NCBI GenBank assembly: GCA_003280225.1
Contig: QCFO01000007.1
Span: forward strand, 22,386-86,385
DNA: 64,000 nt
Direction: 5' to 3'
Source of the DNA: Prochlorococcus sp. AG-363-K07
GTDB lineage: Bacteria > Cyanobacteriota > Cyanobacteriia > PCC-6307 > Cyanobiaceae
This document shows positions 18,732 to 28,366 of this stretch, piece by piece (the stretch's first letter is position 1; every line of letters begins with the position of its first letter). The position numbers and the translations under genes were made by a program. The notes under the pieces are model-generated. The model was given only the letters and a program-made list of their open reading frames with translations. It had not been told where the DNA came from and searched no databases.

Positions 18732-19100
18732 ATGTCTAAAAAGCGCAAGCGTATCAGTCGTAGAAGGTTAGCTGGTCAGAGAGTTTTAGCCCACGTTTCA
18801 ACGCACCATTTAGAAACTGGGGAACATAAGCCCGTCACCGCTGCCAGGCGTTACATTGCAGAAGCAGGACTATTTGCTCCAGCACTTTTAAATGTTCGAC
18901 GAAACGAGCACACAACCGATCGTTTCTTTTGGGGAGAAAAAGGATTATTTAGCGCTCAATATGCTGAGGAAAACCATTTTCTTTTTCCTTCACTGAGATC
19001 AATAGTTGATGGAATTGGGGAATCCATTATCTTTGAAGGTCTAGAGCTGACTGCAGACGACTGGGAAGAAATTGAAGAGTATGAATATGCTTTTGTATAA
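18732..19100 (+). CDS. DUF3155 family cyanobacterial protein
   Basis: ATG at 18732 (MSKKRKRISRRRLAGQR) is preferred over the track's TTG at 18723; AAAGAG lies just upstream. The 122-aa protein has a very basic N-terminus (KKRKRISRRR), a middle with PVTAARRYI and VRRNEHTTDRFFWGEKGLF, and an acidic C-terminal tail (DDWEEIEEYEYAF). I recognise the pattern of DUF3155, a family known from cyanobacteria and of unknown function. The basic-then-acidic layout would allow nucleic-acid binding, but that is only a guess. It is preceded by the ~290-nt leader. Confidence 0.75.
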   Translation: MSKKRKRISRRRLAGQRVLAHVSTHHLETGEHKPVTAARRYIAEAGLFAPALLNVRRNEHTTDRFFWGEKGLFSAQYAEENHFLFPSLRSIVDGIGESIIFEGLELTADDWEEIEEYEYAFV

Positions 19101-19117
19101 GCCTTACGAAACTATTT

Positions 19118-19732
19118 TCAAATAATCCATTCTTTAATTGCATCTCTAATTCTCAGTATCATATCCTGTGGAATTTCATGTCCTCCCTCAAATAAAACCA
19201 ATTCTAAATACCTATCTTCATAATTTCTTTTTAAAGAGTCAAATAACTCCTTAGAAGCCAGTAGAGGTACGATTTCATCCTTAGTCCCGTGAATCAGGAG
19301 GACGGGAGGACCTTTGAAAGAGTAGGAGCTACCTAGATGGGGATAGCCACTACAACCAATAATGCCCCCCAACGGCAAATCTAGACCAGTAGCTAAAGCC
19401 ATTGCAGCCCCTTGAGAAAAACCCAAGAGGATCGTTTTTTCAAGACTTATTGAGCTCTGTTTAAAAACTTCTATTCGAGAACGAAGGTTTGCTATCGCAA
19501 CAGGTACAGAGTCCCAGTCTGGTGGAAATAATCTATACCACTGTCTCCCAAGACCATCGGGATGCTCTTCAGGCGCACGGAGTGCCACTATCTCAAAAAG
19601 GTCGTCACCCAAACCCTTTACTAGCTCCTTACCAAGAGGCAATAAATCATCTGCATCTGCCCCCCAACCATGAAGTAATACCAATCTCCACAAAGCCCCA
19701 GAAGGTTTGATGGATATAAAGTCCCTTTTCAT
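19118..19732 (-). CDS. Alpha/beta hydrolase, phospholipase/carboxylesterase family
   Basis: Start set at the ATG of MKRDFISI (19732), not the track's 19825, because the longer form would overlap the purH start and the extra residues are not family-like. The 204-aa protein shows the alpha/beta hydrolase pattern: LLHGWGADADDLLPLG, nucleophile elbow GFSQGAAMA, aspartate in IHGTKDEIVP, and histidine in FEGGHEIP. This matches the small carboxylesterase/acyl-protein thioesterase-like group. Divergent from purH with about 60 bp between. Confidence 0.85.
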   Translation of the reverse strand: MKRDFISIKPSGALWRLVLLHGWGADADDLLPLGKELVKGLGDDLFEIVALRAPEEHPDGLGRQWYRLFPPDWDSVPVAIANLRSRIEVFKQSSISLEKTILLGFSQGAAMALATGLDLPLGGIIGCSGYPHLGSSYSFKGPPVLLIHGTKDEIVPLLASKELFDSLKRNYEDRYLELVLFEGGHEIPQDMILRIRDAIKEWII

Positions 19733-19794
19733 TGCAGCAATTTTGATCTCGATTGCGTAAGTTGGCGCATGGAATGCCTCACCTATCATCTGCC

Positions 19795-21351
19795 ATGGCA
19801 CCAATCGCCCTGCTAAGTGTTTCAAATAAAAAGGATTTACTCCCTTTTGCCAAAGCCCTAGTTGATCTACATAATTTCCAACTTATTTCCAGTGGTGGTA
19901 CTGCTAAGACACTTGAAAACGAAGGTCTAGCTGTAACACGAGTGGCTGATTACACTGGAGCTCCTGAAATCCTCAATGGAAGAGTCAAGACCCTTCACCC
20001 AAAAGTACATGGTGGCATTCTTGCAAAAAGAGATAAACCTAATCATTTAAGCGATCTAAAACAACAAAACATTTGCCAAATAGACCTAGTGGTAGTCAAT
20101 CTCTACCCATTTCAAGAAACTATCGCAGACCCAAATGTTAGTTGGGAACATGCTATTGAAAATATTGATATTGGTGGTCCTGCGATGATTCGCGCTGCTG
20201 CAAAAAATCATTCTGATGTATCAATTCTCACTAGACCTGATCAATATTCAACCTTCCTAGAGGCCTTGAAAAACAAAACCATCACCGACTCATTGCGCAA
20301 GCAACTAGCTCTAGAGGCCTTTGAACATACAGCTTCATATGACATAGCTATTAGTCAATGGCTTTCTAAAAGGGTTAAAGGGGAAAGATCACCATGGCTT
20401 GAATCGCTGCCTCTACATCAAAATCTTCGCTACGGTGAAAATCCCCATCAATCTGCTGCTTGGTATAGCATTCCATCAAAAGGTTGGGGTGGAGCTAAGC
20501 AATTACAAGGCAAAGAGTTGAGTACAAATAACTTATTAGATCTTGAGGCAGCTTTAACTACAGTCTACGAGTTTGGCTATGGCAACACTGGCAAAACAAG
20601 CTTTGAGCATAAGGCTGCTGTTGTTATAAAGCACACCAACCCTTGTGGAGTAGCAATAGAAACACCTACCAATAGTGCACTAACTAGAGCATTAGAAGCA
20701 GATCCTGTTAGCGCATTTGGAGGAATTGTGGCTCTGAATCATTCGGTAAATTCTAAGGACGCAAAGTCGCTAACTAGTCTCTTTCTTGAATGTGTAGTAG
20801 CACCCTCATTTGAAACAGAAGCTTTAGAAATTCTTTCTGTAAAACCAAATCTTCGACTTTTAGAGCTCTCACCAAATGCCTTAGAGAACTTAAGTAATGA
20901 ACATATTCGCAGTATACTTGGAGGTGTACTAATTCAAGAAAGAGATAACAGCTTCATAGAGATTAAAAACTGGAATGTATCAACTCAACGACCTCCATCA
21001 GCACTAGAAAAAAACGACCTTCTTTTTGCATGGAAATTAGTTCGTCATGTTAGATCCAATGCAATTGTGGTTGCATTAAATGGACAAAGTCTCGGAATTG
21101 GAGCAGGACAAATGAACAGAGTTGGCTCCGCTAGGTTAGCTCTAGAGGCGGCTGGCTCAAAAGCCAAAGGAGCTGTATTAGCTAGTGACGGTTTCTTCCC
21201 TTTTGATGACACAGTCAGACTAGCTGCAGAATATGGCATAAAGGCAATAATTCAGCCAGGAGGAAGTATTAGAGACTCAAATTCTATTGATGCATGTAAT
21301 GAATTGGGTATCACTATGATCTCAACTGGAATCAGACACTTTCTACATTAG
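19795..21351 (+). CDS. purH: Bifunctional AICAR transformylase/IMP cyclohydrolase
   Basis: Final two steps of IMP synthesis. The start ATG at 19795 ([15 protein letters not shown]) is the canonical PurH opening; the track ORF begins 14 codons too early. The N-terminal cyclohydrolase (MGS-like) domain has [27 protein letters not shown] and [17 protein letters not shown]. The C-terminal transformylase domain shows [29 protein letters not shown], and [10 protein letters not shown] with [11 protein letters not shown]. At 518 aa it is family length. Confidence 0.97.
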   Translation: MAPIALLSVSNKKDLLPFAKALVDLHNFQLISSGGTAKTLENEGLAVTRVADYTGAPEILNGRVKTLHPKVHGGILAKRDKPNHLSDLKQQNICQIDLVVVNLYPFQETIADPNVSWEHAIENIDIGGPAMIRAAAKNHSDVSILTRPDQYSTFLEALKNKTITDSLRKQLALEAFEHTASYDIAISQWLSKRVKGERSPWLESLPLHQNLRYGENPHQSAAWYSIPSKGWGGAKQLQGKELSTNNLLDLEAALTTVYEFGYGNTGKTSFEHKAAVVIKHTNPCGVAIETPTNSALTRALEADPVSAFGGIVALNHSVNSKDAKSLTSLFLECVVAPSFETEALEILSVKPNLRLLELSPNALENLSNEHIRSILGGVLIQERDNSFIEIKNWNVSTQRPPSALEKNDLLFAWKLVRHVRSNAIVVALNGQSLGIGAGQMNRVGSARLALEAAGSKAKGAVLASDGFFPFDDTVRLAAEYGIKAIIQPGGSIRDSNSIDACNELGITMISTGIRHFLH

Positions 21352-21427
21352 TTCAAACAAGTTGATTAATTTGGTTGAACTATTTAATATACTTAATATA
21401 GTATTAATCGTCTAATCACATAAGATA

Positions 21428-21988
21428 TTAACTCTCTTGCTTTGGATAATAAGTAATTGTATTTGTCTTTCTAAATGCCGCAAGTCTTCCTGGGCCTGCA
21501 CAGGCAAAATAAAAGAAAATTGCAGCATAAATTGCTGACAACTCAAAAGTATAATTATGAGCTTCGACAACTGCGAAGGGGAATCCTTCAAGGCCTGTAT
21601 CGAGCATATGAAAATACAAAGCAAATATCATCGTAGAAAGTAGTCCCAATGCGGAGATCCGTGCAAATAATCCAATAGCTAATCCAATTGGACAAACTAT
21701 TTGTGTTGCAGCTGCGGCATATGTCCATAGAACAGGATTGCCCGGAAGAAAAGACAAATATTTCCCTACTACGAATTCTGCAAAACCTTCTGGGTCCTGG
21801 AACTTCTCCAAACCATGATGAATCATCATGACACTAACCCCAAGTCTTAGAAGAAAAATGGCTAATTCAGCAGTGATATTAATTTCACCCTGAGAGCTAG
21901 GACTTTGAACAACCACCTCTACCTTCTGAGGGGCCTTGGAGGCATTTAGATTAGGTGCTGAACTTGCCTGAGATTCGCTTTCTGTCAT
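21428..21988 (-). CDS. DoxX family membrane protein
   Basis: A 186-aa protein with a ~45-residue hydrophilic N-terminal extension followed by about four membrane segments. The DoxX hallmarks are FLLRLGVSVMMIHHGLEKF, then LWTYAAAATQIVCPIGLAIGLFARISALGL and the helix with AIYAAIFFYFACAGPG. Family members associate with oxidoreductases and redox homeostasis in other bacteria; the specific role in cyanobacteria is not established. Convergent to purH, 76 bp away. Confidence 0.82.
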   Translation of the reverse strand: MTESESQASSAPNLNASKAPQKVEVVVQSPSSQGEINITAELAIFLLRLGVSVMMIHHGLEKFQDPEGFAEFVVGKYLSFLPGNPVLWTYAAAATQIVCPIGLAIGLFARISALGLLSTMIFALYFHMLDTGLEGFPFAVVEAHNYTFELSAIYAAIFFYFACAGPGRLAAFRKTNTITYYPKQES

Positions 21989-22117
21989 CTGAAGCTTGAG
22001 TTATCAGAAGCATCTTAGGCGTTAATCCGCTTAAACCGTGTCAAAAACAACTAAACAAGGAACATAACCAAGCAGAGTTTATAGGAGCTCTAAATCAAAT
22101 TAAATAACTTAAGTTAT

Positions 22118-23326
22118 CTACACAGTCAAATGATCGCTGAGCTTAATTAATTTCTGAATAACATCTTCAACTACTCGATCTGGCGTTGAAGCTCCAGAAG
22201 TAATTCCTACAGATATATTCCCTTCAGGTAAAAAGTTTTCTTCCTTTACTAATGATTCACCTAATGGCATATGAGTAATTGTGTTATCAACTTCCCCTAT
22301 CCTCTCTGGTGCATCAATATGGAAAGATCGAAGTCCACGGGTAACTGCAATTTCTTGGAGATGAGTAGTATTAGACGAATTAAATCCACCAATAACAACT
22401 AGCATATCTAATGGCTCATCTACCAGTGAGAACATAGCACCTTGCCTTTCTTCAGTAGCATCACAAATAGTGTTAAAAGCCAAGAAATGATCATTTAAAT
22501 CTTTAGGACCATATTTTTTCAACATTGTCATTTCAAACAAACGTCCAATTTCCTCAGTCTCACTTTTTAACATTGTCGTCTGATTAGCTACACCAATACT
22601 CTTTAAATCTTTATCAGGGTCAAAGCCTGGGGAAGAAGCTCTCGCAAACCGCCTGAGAAAATCATTTCGATTACCATTTCCTAATATATAATCCGCGACA
22701 TATTGAGCCTCTTCAAGGTCAAGTACTACAAGATAAGTTCCCGCAAAAGAACTTGTTGCAAGGGTTTCTTCGTGCTTATATTTGCCATGAATAATGGATG
22801 TAAAAGTATGTTTTTTATGCTTCTCAACTGTATGCCAGACCTTTGATACCCATGGACAAGTGGTGTCAATAATATGGCAACCTCGCTCATGCAAAAGCTG
22901 CATTTCCTGAACGGTTGCACCAAAAGCAGGCAGAATAACAACATCTCCACTCTCAACACCTGAAAAGTCCTTGACTCCTTTTTCAGCTGAGATGAAACGA
23001 ACATTCATTTGACGCAAATGATCATTCACCGATGGGTTATGAATGATTTCATTCGTGATCCAAATTCTCTCATTGGGGTAATGCCTTCTGGTTTCATAAG
23101 CCATAGCAACAGCCCTCTCAACTCCCCAACAAAACCCAAACGCTTCTGCAAGCTTTACACGCAATCTTCCATGTTCTAAGAGGTAACCGTTATCACGAAT
23201 GGAGCCTATCAAGCTACTTTGATAAACCTTTTCTAGAGCTTGCGCTCTTTTAGTAGGAGAGCCAAACCCCCTTCGGTTGTAACGATCAGACTGGTGAAGC
23301 GAACGCTTAAAGGCTTGAGTATCCAT
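22118..23326 (-). CDS. ispH: 4-hydroxy-3-methylbut-2-enyl diphosphate reductase
   Basis: Last step of the MEP pathway, reducing HMBPP to IPP and DMAPP for carotenoids and the chlorophyll phytyl tail. At 402 aa it is the long cyanobacteria/plant form. Fe-S cysteine contexts are visible: [18 protein letters not shown] near residue 60, [17 protein letters not shown], and [14 protein letters not shown]. The substrate-binding [10 protein letters not shown] and [11 protein letters not shown] are also present. It lies between doxX and amt on the same strand, but a terminator-like hairpin separates it from amt. Confidence 0.95.
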   Translation of the reverse strand: MDTQAFKRSLHQSDRYNRRGFGSPTKRAQALEKVYQSSLIGSIRDNGYLLEHGRLRVKLAEAFGFCWGVERAVAMAYETRRHYPNERIWITNEIIHNPSVNDHLRQMNVRFISAEKGVKDFSGVESGDVVILPAFGATVQEMQLLHERGCHIIDTTCPWVSKVWHTVEKHKKHTFTSIIHGKYKHEETLATSSFAGTYLVVLDLEEAQYVADYILGNGNRNDFLRRFARASSPGFDPDKDLKSIGVANQTTMLKSETEEIGRLFEMTMLKKYGPKDLNDHFLAFNTICDATEERQGAMFSLVDEPLDMLVVIGGFNSSNTTHLQEIAVTRGLRSFHIDAPERIGEVDNTITHMPLGESLVKEENFLPEGNISVGITSGASTPDRVVEDVIQKLIKLSDHLTV

Positions 23327-23378
23327 ATTCTGAAGATTAACGCATACAACGAATCTATTGGGAAAAACAATAAATCCG

Positions 23379-23412
23379 AAAAAAAAGCCTGGCAGATAAT
23401 TGCCAGGCTTTT
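23379..23412 (-). terminator. Rho-independent terminator of amt
   Basis: A 12-bp stem AAAAGCCTGGCA/TGCCAGGCTTTT with a 6-nt loop (GATAAT), just after the amt stop. On the minus strand the stem runs straight into eight Ts (AAAAAAAA at 23379-23386). It would end the amt transcript before ispH. Confidence 0.85.
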
Positions 23413-23434
23413 AGCTTAATAGATCAAACTATTA

Positions 23435-24898
23435 TCAATTTCCTGAAGAAGCAAAGTCTGGATAAGCCTCCATTCCATGCTCACCTATATCCAAACCTTG
23501 GATCTCCTCAGATTCAGAGACACGAATACCTCCAAACAAGCCGCCAATCAGCGACCAAGCTATCCAACAAGTAACAACAGTCCAAATACCATAAGCAAGA
23601 CAACCAATGAATTGAATCCAAAGTTGGCCAAAACCACCTCCAGTTAAGAGACCAAGCCCTGCTCCAGAACCTTGAATATCGAAACCCCAAAGCCCAATAA
23701 CCAGAGTTCCCCAGATGCCACATACACCGTGAACAGAGAAAGCACCAACAGGATCGTCTATTCCAAAAGAATCCAAAGCTGCAACAGAGAAAACAACAAT
23801 TACCCCACCGACTAACCCTGCCAACCAGGCACCTGACATCGTGAGATTCGCACAGCCTGCTGTAATACTTACTAAGCCAGCAAGAATTCCATTGATAATC
23901 ATTGTTAAATCTGGTTTTCCTGAAGTCAAAGTTGAAACAACAGTTGCTCCAATTGCTCCACCAGCCGCAGCTAGCGTAGTAGTTACAGCTACATATGGAA
24001 CCCACTGATCCATAGCAAGCTGAGATCCTGGATTAAAGCCGTACCAGCCAATCCAAAGGACCAATGCGCCAAGCGTCGCAATCGCCATGTTGTGACCAGG
24101 CATTGCTTGAGCTTTACCATCTACAAATTTCCCTATACGGGGCCCTAAGAGCATTGCTCCAACTAGACCTGCCCACGCTCCTACTGAATGAACAATAGAA
24201 GAGCCTGCAAAGTCAATAAATCCCGCTTCGCTAAGCCAACCACCATTCCACTGCCAACTACCTGAAATTGGATAAATAACAGCGGTTAGAACTAAGGAAA
24301 AAACAACAAACTCTCCAAACTTGACTCGTTCTGCAACTAAACCAGAAACAATTGTGGCAGCAGTTCCAGCAAACGCAGCTTGGAAAAGAAAGTCAACTGT
24401 GGGGACCAATCCAGCTTCGCCAATAATTTCAGGAGTAACAGTCGGATCAAAGAAAAGACCACTAAAGAAAAGCCAACCTGCTGCAACCGCGTCCCCATAC
24501 ATTATTGAATAACCAACAAACCAATATGCTGTTACTGCTAATGCAAAGACAAAAAGATTTTTAGCAAGAATGTTAACGGCATTCTTTTGACGACACATGC
24601 CTGCCTCCACCATTGCAAAGCCTGCGTTCATAAAGATCACAAGGATCGTCGCAACTAATAACCACAAATTATTAGCTAAGAACGCTGCATTCAATTCGGG
24701 CAAATCAGCTGCATGAGCTGACAGATTAAAAAGACCTAAGCCCAAAAAAGCAATTGGTACACAAGCCAGCCAAACCAAAGAACGATGAGAACTGAAACCG
24801 CGAATACTTCTAAGTAGAAGCATTGGCCCTTCAAGGAGGCTGGCCTCTTGGAGAGTAGAAATTCGCCTACCAGGAGGCGAATGCAAAGCAGTGGTCAT
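23435..24898 (-). CDS. amt: Ammonium transporter (Amt family)
   Basis: Start taken at MTTALHSPPG (24898) rather than the track's 24955, giving 487 aa; M45 (MLLLRS) is also possible. The N-terminus carries a signal-like hydrophobic stretch ending near SAHA, followed by eleven expected membrane helices. Amt signatures: FMNAGFAMVEAGMCRQKNAVNILAKN, DFAGSSIVHSVGAWAGLVGAMLLGP with the pore histidine, and FSVHGVCGIWGTLVIG with the second. It brings in ammonium, the main nitrogen source of these cells. A candidate NtcA box lies ~90 bp upstream, and a clean terminator follows. Confidence 0.96.
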   Translation of the reverse strand: MTTALHSPPGRRISTLQEASLLEGPMLLLRSIRGFSSHRSLVWLACVPIAFLGLGLFNLSAHAADLPELNAAFLANNLWLLVATILVIFMNAGFAMVEAGMCRQKNAVNILAKNLFVFALAVTAYWFVGYSIMYGDAVAAGWLFFSGLFFDPTVTPEIIGEAGLVPTVDFLFQAAFAGTAATIVSGLVAERVKFGEFVVFSLVLTAVIYPISGSWQWNGGWLSEAGFIDFAGSSIVHSVGAWAGLVGAMLLGPRIGKFVDGKAQAMPGHNMAIATLGALVLWIGWYGFNPGSQLAMDQWVPYVAVTTTLAAAGGAIGATVVSTLTSGKPDLTMIINGILAGLVSITAGCANLTMSGAWLAGLVGGVIVVFSVAALDSFGIDDPVGAFSVHGVCGIWGTLVIGLWGFDIQGSGAGLGLLTGGGFGQLWIQFIGCLAYGIWTVVTCWIAWSLIGGLFGGIRVSESEEIQGLDIGEHGMEAYPDFASSGN

Positions 24899-24983
24899 AA
24901 AAAGTTTGCAGCTGCTAATAAAAATTGGACTATTAAGTCCAACTGTACATAGCAAAAAATGGCCTAAATCAAGAATTTCTCAA

Positions 24984-24997
24984 GTGATGGTTGATAC
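24984..24997 (-). promoter_or_regulatory. Candidate NtcA binding site of amt
   Basis: On the amt strand the sequence is GTATCAACCATCAC, one base from the NtcA consensus GTAN8TAC. It is about 90 bp upstream of the chosen start. I do not see a well-placed -10 at the usual ~22-bp spacing, so it may be weak or used differently. NtcA itself is coded in this window. Confidence 0.4.
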
Positions 24998-25069
24998 AAA
25001 ACAGCAGTAAAGCAATAATTTATTTACGTTATCTCCAGATTCAACGGACATCCTAGGCAATCTAGGCGT

Positions 25070-25825
25070 CTAGGAAAATCTATCAAGCACCTCACGCGTT
25101 CCCTCCCAGGTGATCTTATCTAGATGAAATCCAAAGCAGCATGGGATCACCTCAATGCCCGCATCTAAACCCATCCTGAAAAGCCTTCCATAATCAGGAT
25201 CAGCACTGTCACCTGGAGCGAACGATCCAACATCATTACGACTTAAGCAAGGAACCAATACTGCTCGAGAGTCAGGCAAAATATCCATCAGCTCTTGCAA
25301 ATGTTTTTGACCTCTGGTGGTAATGGTGTCAGGGAAAAGAGCTACATGCTCTTTTTCCCAAGTTGTATTTTTAACTTCCAGAAAAATTGCTCTTTTATCC
25401 AAAGAATTCTCTGAGGGGTATAAAAGCAAATCAATTCGACTACGTTTATTTTTCCCGTAAGGAACCTCTTGACGAATTTGATCAACGGAACCCAATTGCT
25501 TTGCAAGCAACCCAGCTTCTATCGCCAAGCGAACAAGTTTATTAGGCAAGGCAGTATTAACCCCAACCCAACATGAGCCACCCCCAGAAGAAACAACCTC
25601 TGCTTGCTCCCAAGTCCAAGATAACTTCCTAGTAGGAGATGGGGCGAAACGCAATCTGACGCTCCCACCTATATGAATCACTCCTGTCATAGGTCCAGTA
25701 TTTGCACAATGCGCAGTAACAATTTCGCCACTTTTCAACTCCACCTCAGCCAAAAACCGCTTATATCGTCTTAGCAAGATGCCTTCTTGCAGGGGAGAGA
25801 ATGAAAACAATGGCTGAGGAACCAT
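25070..25825 (-). CDS. sfsA: SfsA family DNA/RNA nuclease-like protein
   Basis: A 251-aa protein named from the E. coli sugar fermentation stimulation gene. Family marks: LLRRYKRFLAEVEL, VTAHCANTGPMTG, VGVNTALPNKLV, and the catalytic-type IFLEVKNTTWEKEHVALFPD plus TTRGQKHLQEL. SfsA is structurally related to restriction-endonuclease folds and binds nucleic acid; its cellular role is not settled. Single gene, divergent from murJ. Confidence 0.93.
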   Translation of the reverse strand: MVPQPLFSFSPLQEGILLRRYKRFLAEVELKSGEIVTAHCANTGPMTGVIHIGGSVRLRFAPSPTRKLSWTWEQAEVVSSGGGSCWVGVNTALPNKLVRLAIEAGLLAKQLGSVDQIRQEVPYGKNKRSRIDLLLYPSENSLDKRAIFLEVKNTTWEKEHVALFPDTITTRGQKHLQELMDILPDSRAVLVPCLSRNDVGSFAPGDSADPDYGRLFRMGLDAGIEVIPCCFGFHLDKITWEGTREVLDRFS

Positions 25826-25904
25826 TAGATTGATTTTTTTTTCTATATTGGCCTATAAGAACCCTAAGCAAACTAGTTATTGAGCAATTTCTCTAATTTA
25901 AAGA

Positions 25905-27512
25905 ATGTCAAGATCTCTCAAAAAGATTGCACTAGTAGTCAGCTTAGGGACTCTAATCAGCAAAATTGGTGGCTTAGCAAGACAACTCGTCATTGCAAGT
26001 GTTTTTGGGGTAGGCGCTGCATATGATGCCTATAACTATGCATATGTAATACCTGGTTTTTTTTTAATCCTACTAGGAGGAATTAACGGTCCATTTCATA
26101 ATGCAATCGTAAGTGTACTGTCTCGCAAAACAAGGGAAGATAGCAACCATGTAATCACCTCACTAAATACTTTAGTATTTTATACATTAGCTTTAGTGAC
26201 ATTAATTCTCTTCATAGCATCTGATCCACTCATTACATTAGTTGGCCCTGGACTAAGTCAGGAAGTACATAAAATTGCAGTGATTCAATTAAAGATCATG
26301 GCGCCAATTGCACTATTTGCAGGTCTAATTGGAATTGGTTTTGGATCACTAAATAGCATCAATCAATTTCTAACTCCATCAATCTCTCCTATAATATCAA
26401 GCATAGTAATTATAACTTTCATTTGGATACTATCGTTACAAGATGGAGTTAATATTGAGCCAAGTCAACTTAATATTAAAGGTGGGGTAGTACTAGCAGT
26501 TGCCACATCAACAGGAGCACTACTTCAATGGCTAGTTCAAATCCCCGCATTATTAAGACAAGGTCTATTTAACATTAAATTAACTTGCGACTTAAAGCAC
26601 CCTGCAGTCCAAGAAGTTCTAAAGATTCTCGCTCCTGCGACACTATCTTCAGGGATGCTACAAATTAACGTTTTTACAGATCTTTTTTTTGCATCAGCAA
26701 TTAGAGGAGCCGGAGCTGGGCTTAGTTATGCAAACTTCCTGGTTCAGGCACCTTTAGGCATCCTATCTAATACATTATTGATACCTCTATTACCTACATT
26801 TTCAAGGCTTACTAGCCCTAATGATCGTTCTGAATTAATAGGAAGAATTCGCCAAGGACTAATTTTTTGTTCCGCAAGCATGATCTCAATAGGGGCAATA
26901 TTTATATCTTTAGGAACACCTATAGTGCAACTCTCTTATGCAAGAGGTGCCTTTGCAGATGAAGCAATAAAACTTGTCTCGGCCATACTAGTAGCTTATG
27001 GATTTGGCATGCCAGCCTATCTGTGCAGAGATCTATTGGTAAGAGTTTTTTATGCACTTGGAGATGCTAGAACTCCCTTTCGACTATCTACATTAGGTAT
27101 TGGTTTAAATATTTTATTTGATTGGTGCCTAGTAGGAGCTCCAACCCCATGGGGAAATCAAATTCCATTTAATTTTGGAGCCCCAGGGCTTGTATTCTCG
27201 ACTACAGCAATTAATTTTCTAACTTGTATCGCCCTATTACTTAAACTAAATGTACGATTGCAAGGATTACCTCTAAAAGAATGGGTTGTAGATATAGCAA
27301 AGCTTATTATATGTGGAATGACATCAGGATTAGTCGCCTGGTCAATGAATTCAATCATTAATTGGCCATCGAGTTTTCTAGGCTTATTAACAGAAATCAC
27401 TATCTGCCTCTCATCAAGTCTTTTGATTTTCTTTATACAGGCTAATTCTTTAGGGATAAAGGAAGTTAGTGAATTAACTTCTCTATTAAAGGAAAAGATC
27501 AGCCTTTCTTAA
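25905..27512 (+). CDS. murJ: Lipid II flippase MurJ (MviN family)
   Basis: A 535-aa inner-membrane protein with about 14 predicted hydrophobic segments that moves lipid II across the membrane for peptidoglycan synthesis. N-terminal pattern SLGTLISKIGGLARQLVIASVFGVGAAYDAYNYAYVIP and later FSRLTSPNDRSELIGRIRQGL, PIVQLSYARGAF and DLLVRVFYALGDARTPF are hallmark MurJ/MviN sequences. The last ~14 bp overlap the convergent small gene at 27499. Confidence 0.95.
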   Translation: MSRSLKKIALVVSLGTLISKIGGLARQLVIASVFGVGAAYDAYNYAYVIPGFFLILLGGINGPFHNAIVSVLSRKTREDSNHVITSLNTLVFYTLALVTLILFIASDPLITLVGPGLSQEVHKIAVIQLKIMAPIALFAGLIGIGFGSLNSINQFLTPSISPIISSIVIITFIWILSLQDGVNIEPSQLNIKGGVVLAVATSTGALLQWLVQIPALLRQGLFNIKLTCDLKHPAVQEVLKILAPATLSSGMLQINVFTDLFFASAIRGAGAGLSYANFLVQAPLGILSNTLLIPLLPTFSRLTSPNDRSELIGRIRQGLIFCSASMISIGAIFISLGTPIVQLSYARGAFADEAIKLVSAILVAYGFGMPAYLCRDLLVRVFYALGDARTPFRLSTLGIGLNILFDWCLVGAPTPWGNQIPFNFGAPGLVFSTTAINFLTCIALLLKLNVRLQGLPLKEWVVDIAKLIICGMTSGLVAWSMNSIINWPSSFLGLLTEITICLSSSLLIFFIQANSLGIKEVSELTSLLKEKISLS

Positions 27513-27762
27513 GATGAACATCTCGTTCTGCTCTAATTTTAATTGGAAACTTCAAATACTTTTCATTAGTCAAAATAGGTCCGCTTACAGAGAGAATTCG
27601 AGCTTCAATACCAAACTCTTCAAAAGCTAATTCCATCTCCTGAATTAAAGCCTTCTCAACCTGAGACTCAGCATCAACAACCTTACCAATCAAACGATCT
27701 CCTAATCGCCCAATTCGCTCACGCATTACTTCGCGCGCATTGGTGACCTCAATAATTAGCAA
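27499..27762 (-). CDS. Small conserved hypothetical protein (87 aa)
   Basis: I do not recognise a named family. The start is a TTG, supported by a strong AGGAGG 4 nt upstream on the minus strand. The protein is soluble: a helical, charged N-terminal half (NAREVMRERIGRLGDRLIGKVVDAESQVEKAL) and a beta-like C-terminal half (ARILSVSGPILTN, FPIKIRAERDVHLKKG). Codon quality and the Shine-Dalgarno suggest a real gene. It overlaps the murJ 3' end by 14 bp and lies 25 bp behind the DUF3181 gene on the same strand. Confidence 0.65.
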   Translation of the reverse strand: MLIIEVTNAREVMRERIGRLGDRLIGKVVDAESQVEKALIQEMELAFEEFGIEARILSVSGPILTNEKYLKFPIKIRAERDVHLKKG

Positions 27763-27787
27763 GGTTCCTCCTTAGATAATTTCAACC

Positions 27788-28078
27788 TTATCTGCAATAG
27801 GGGTCCAAAATGTCCTCTAAGTCAAAAATTTGTCCAGAAGGAATTAATCTTGCGAGCGGTAGGCGGGCACTGCCTCCACCAAGCTGAACTTGTACTGACT
27901 CAAGCCCTTTCCTGGCAGCAACACTTGCACCCTGTTCAAGGTTTGCAACGCATTCAATCGCTAAATTTTTAGCAATTCCAGCATCTCTTAAATAGAGATG
28001 CCAACTTGCTACCTGAATGTAGAGGCGATCTCCAATTGAAACTTCAAGTTCTCTTAGTTGAGCTTGATCAAAAGTCAT
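27788..28078 (-). CDS. DUF3181 family cyanobacterial protein
   Basis: ATG at 28078 (MTFDQAQLREL) is preferred to the track's TTG two codons upstream. The 96-aa protein has IGDRLYIQVASWHLYLRDA in the N-terminal half and VQVQLGGGSARLPLARLIP near the C-terminus, a pattern I associate with DUF3181, a family known from cyanobacteria. Function unknown, soluble. Probably co-transcribed with the 87-aa gene behind it. It is divergent from tRNA-Arg. Confidence 0.72.
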   Translation of the reverse strand: MTFDQAQLRELEVSIGDRLYIQVASWHLYLRDAGIAKNLAIECVANLEQGASVAARKGLESVQVQLGGGSARLPLARLIPSGQIFDLEDILDPYCR

Positions 28079-28167
28079 GGGCAAATGAAGAATTTATTTA
28101 ATTGTGGTGCCAATTCAATCGCAGAGTTGACGAAGGTGCCCTTCATGGAGTCTTATTAATTCAATAT

Positions 28168-28241
28168 GCGCCTGTAGCTCAGCGGATTAGAGCATCTGAC
28201 TACGGATCAGAGGGTCGGGAGTTCGAATCTCTCCAGGCGCG
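28168..28241 (+). tRNA. tRNA-Arg (ACG)
   Basis: Full cloverleaf: acceptor GCGCCTG/CAGGCGC, D arm GCTC/GAGC, anticodon stem TCTGA/TCAGA around CTACGGA (anticodon ACG), T loop TTCGAAT with stem GGGAG/CTCTC-type pairing, and discriminator G. The A34 would be edited to inosine by TadA to read CGU, CGC and CGA codons. No CCA is encoded. A T-rich hairpin terminator follows. Confidence 0.96.
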
Positions 28242-28247
28242 TTAATG

Positions 28248-28272
28248 AACTGCCCTAAGGGCAGTTTTTTTT
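28248..28272 (+). terminator. Rho-independent terminator after tRNA-Arg
   Basis: An 8-bp stem AACTGCCC/GGGCAGTT with a 3-nt loop (TAA), followed by a run of eight Ts. It sits 6 bp after the tRNA-Arg end and 95 bp before the glyA start, so it isolates the tRNA transcript. Confidence 0.9.
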
Positions 28273-28366
28273 GTGTTTTTAAACGTAAAAGCGCCATCAT
28301 CATTATCCAAGAGGGGAACTTGTTCCTACTATCCCAAAGTCGATAAAAAATCTGGAGGGTCTCTCC

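Noticed and set aside
23514-24005. 163-aa minus-strand ORF rich in tryptophan, cysteine and glycine
   Set aside because: Frame-shadow of amt; composition is that of a membrane protein read out of frame.
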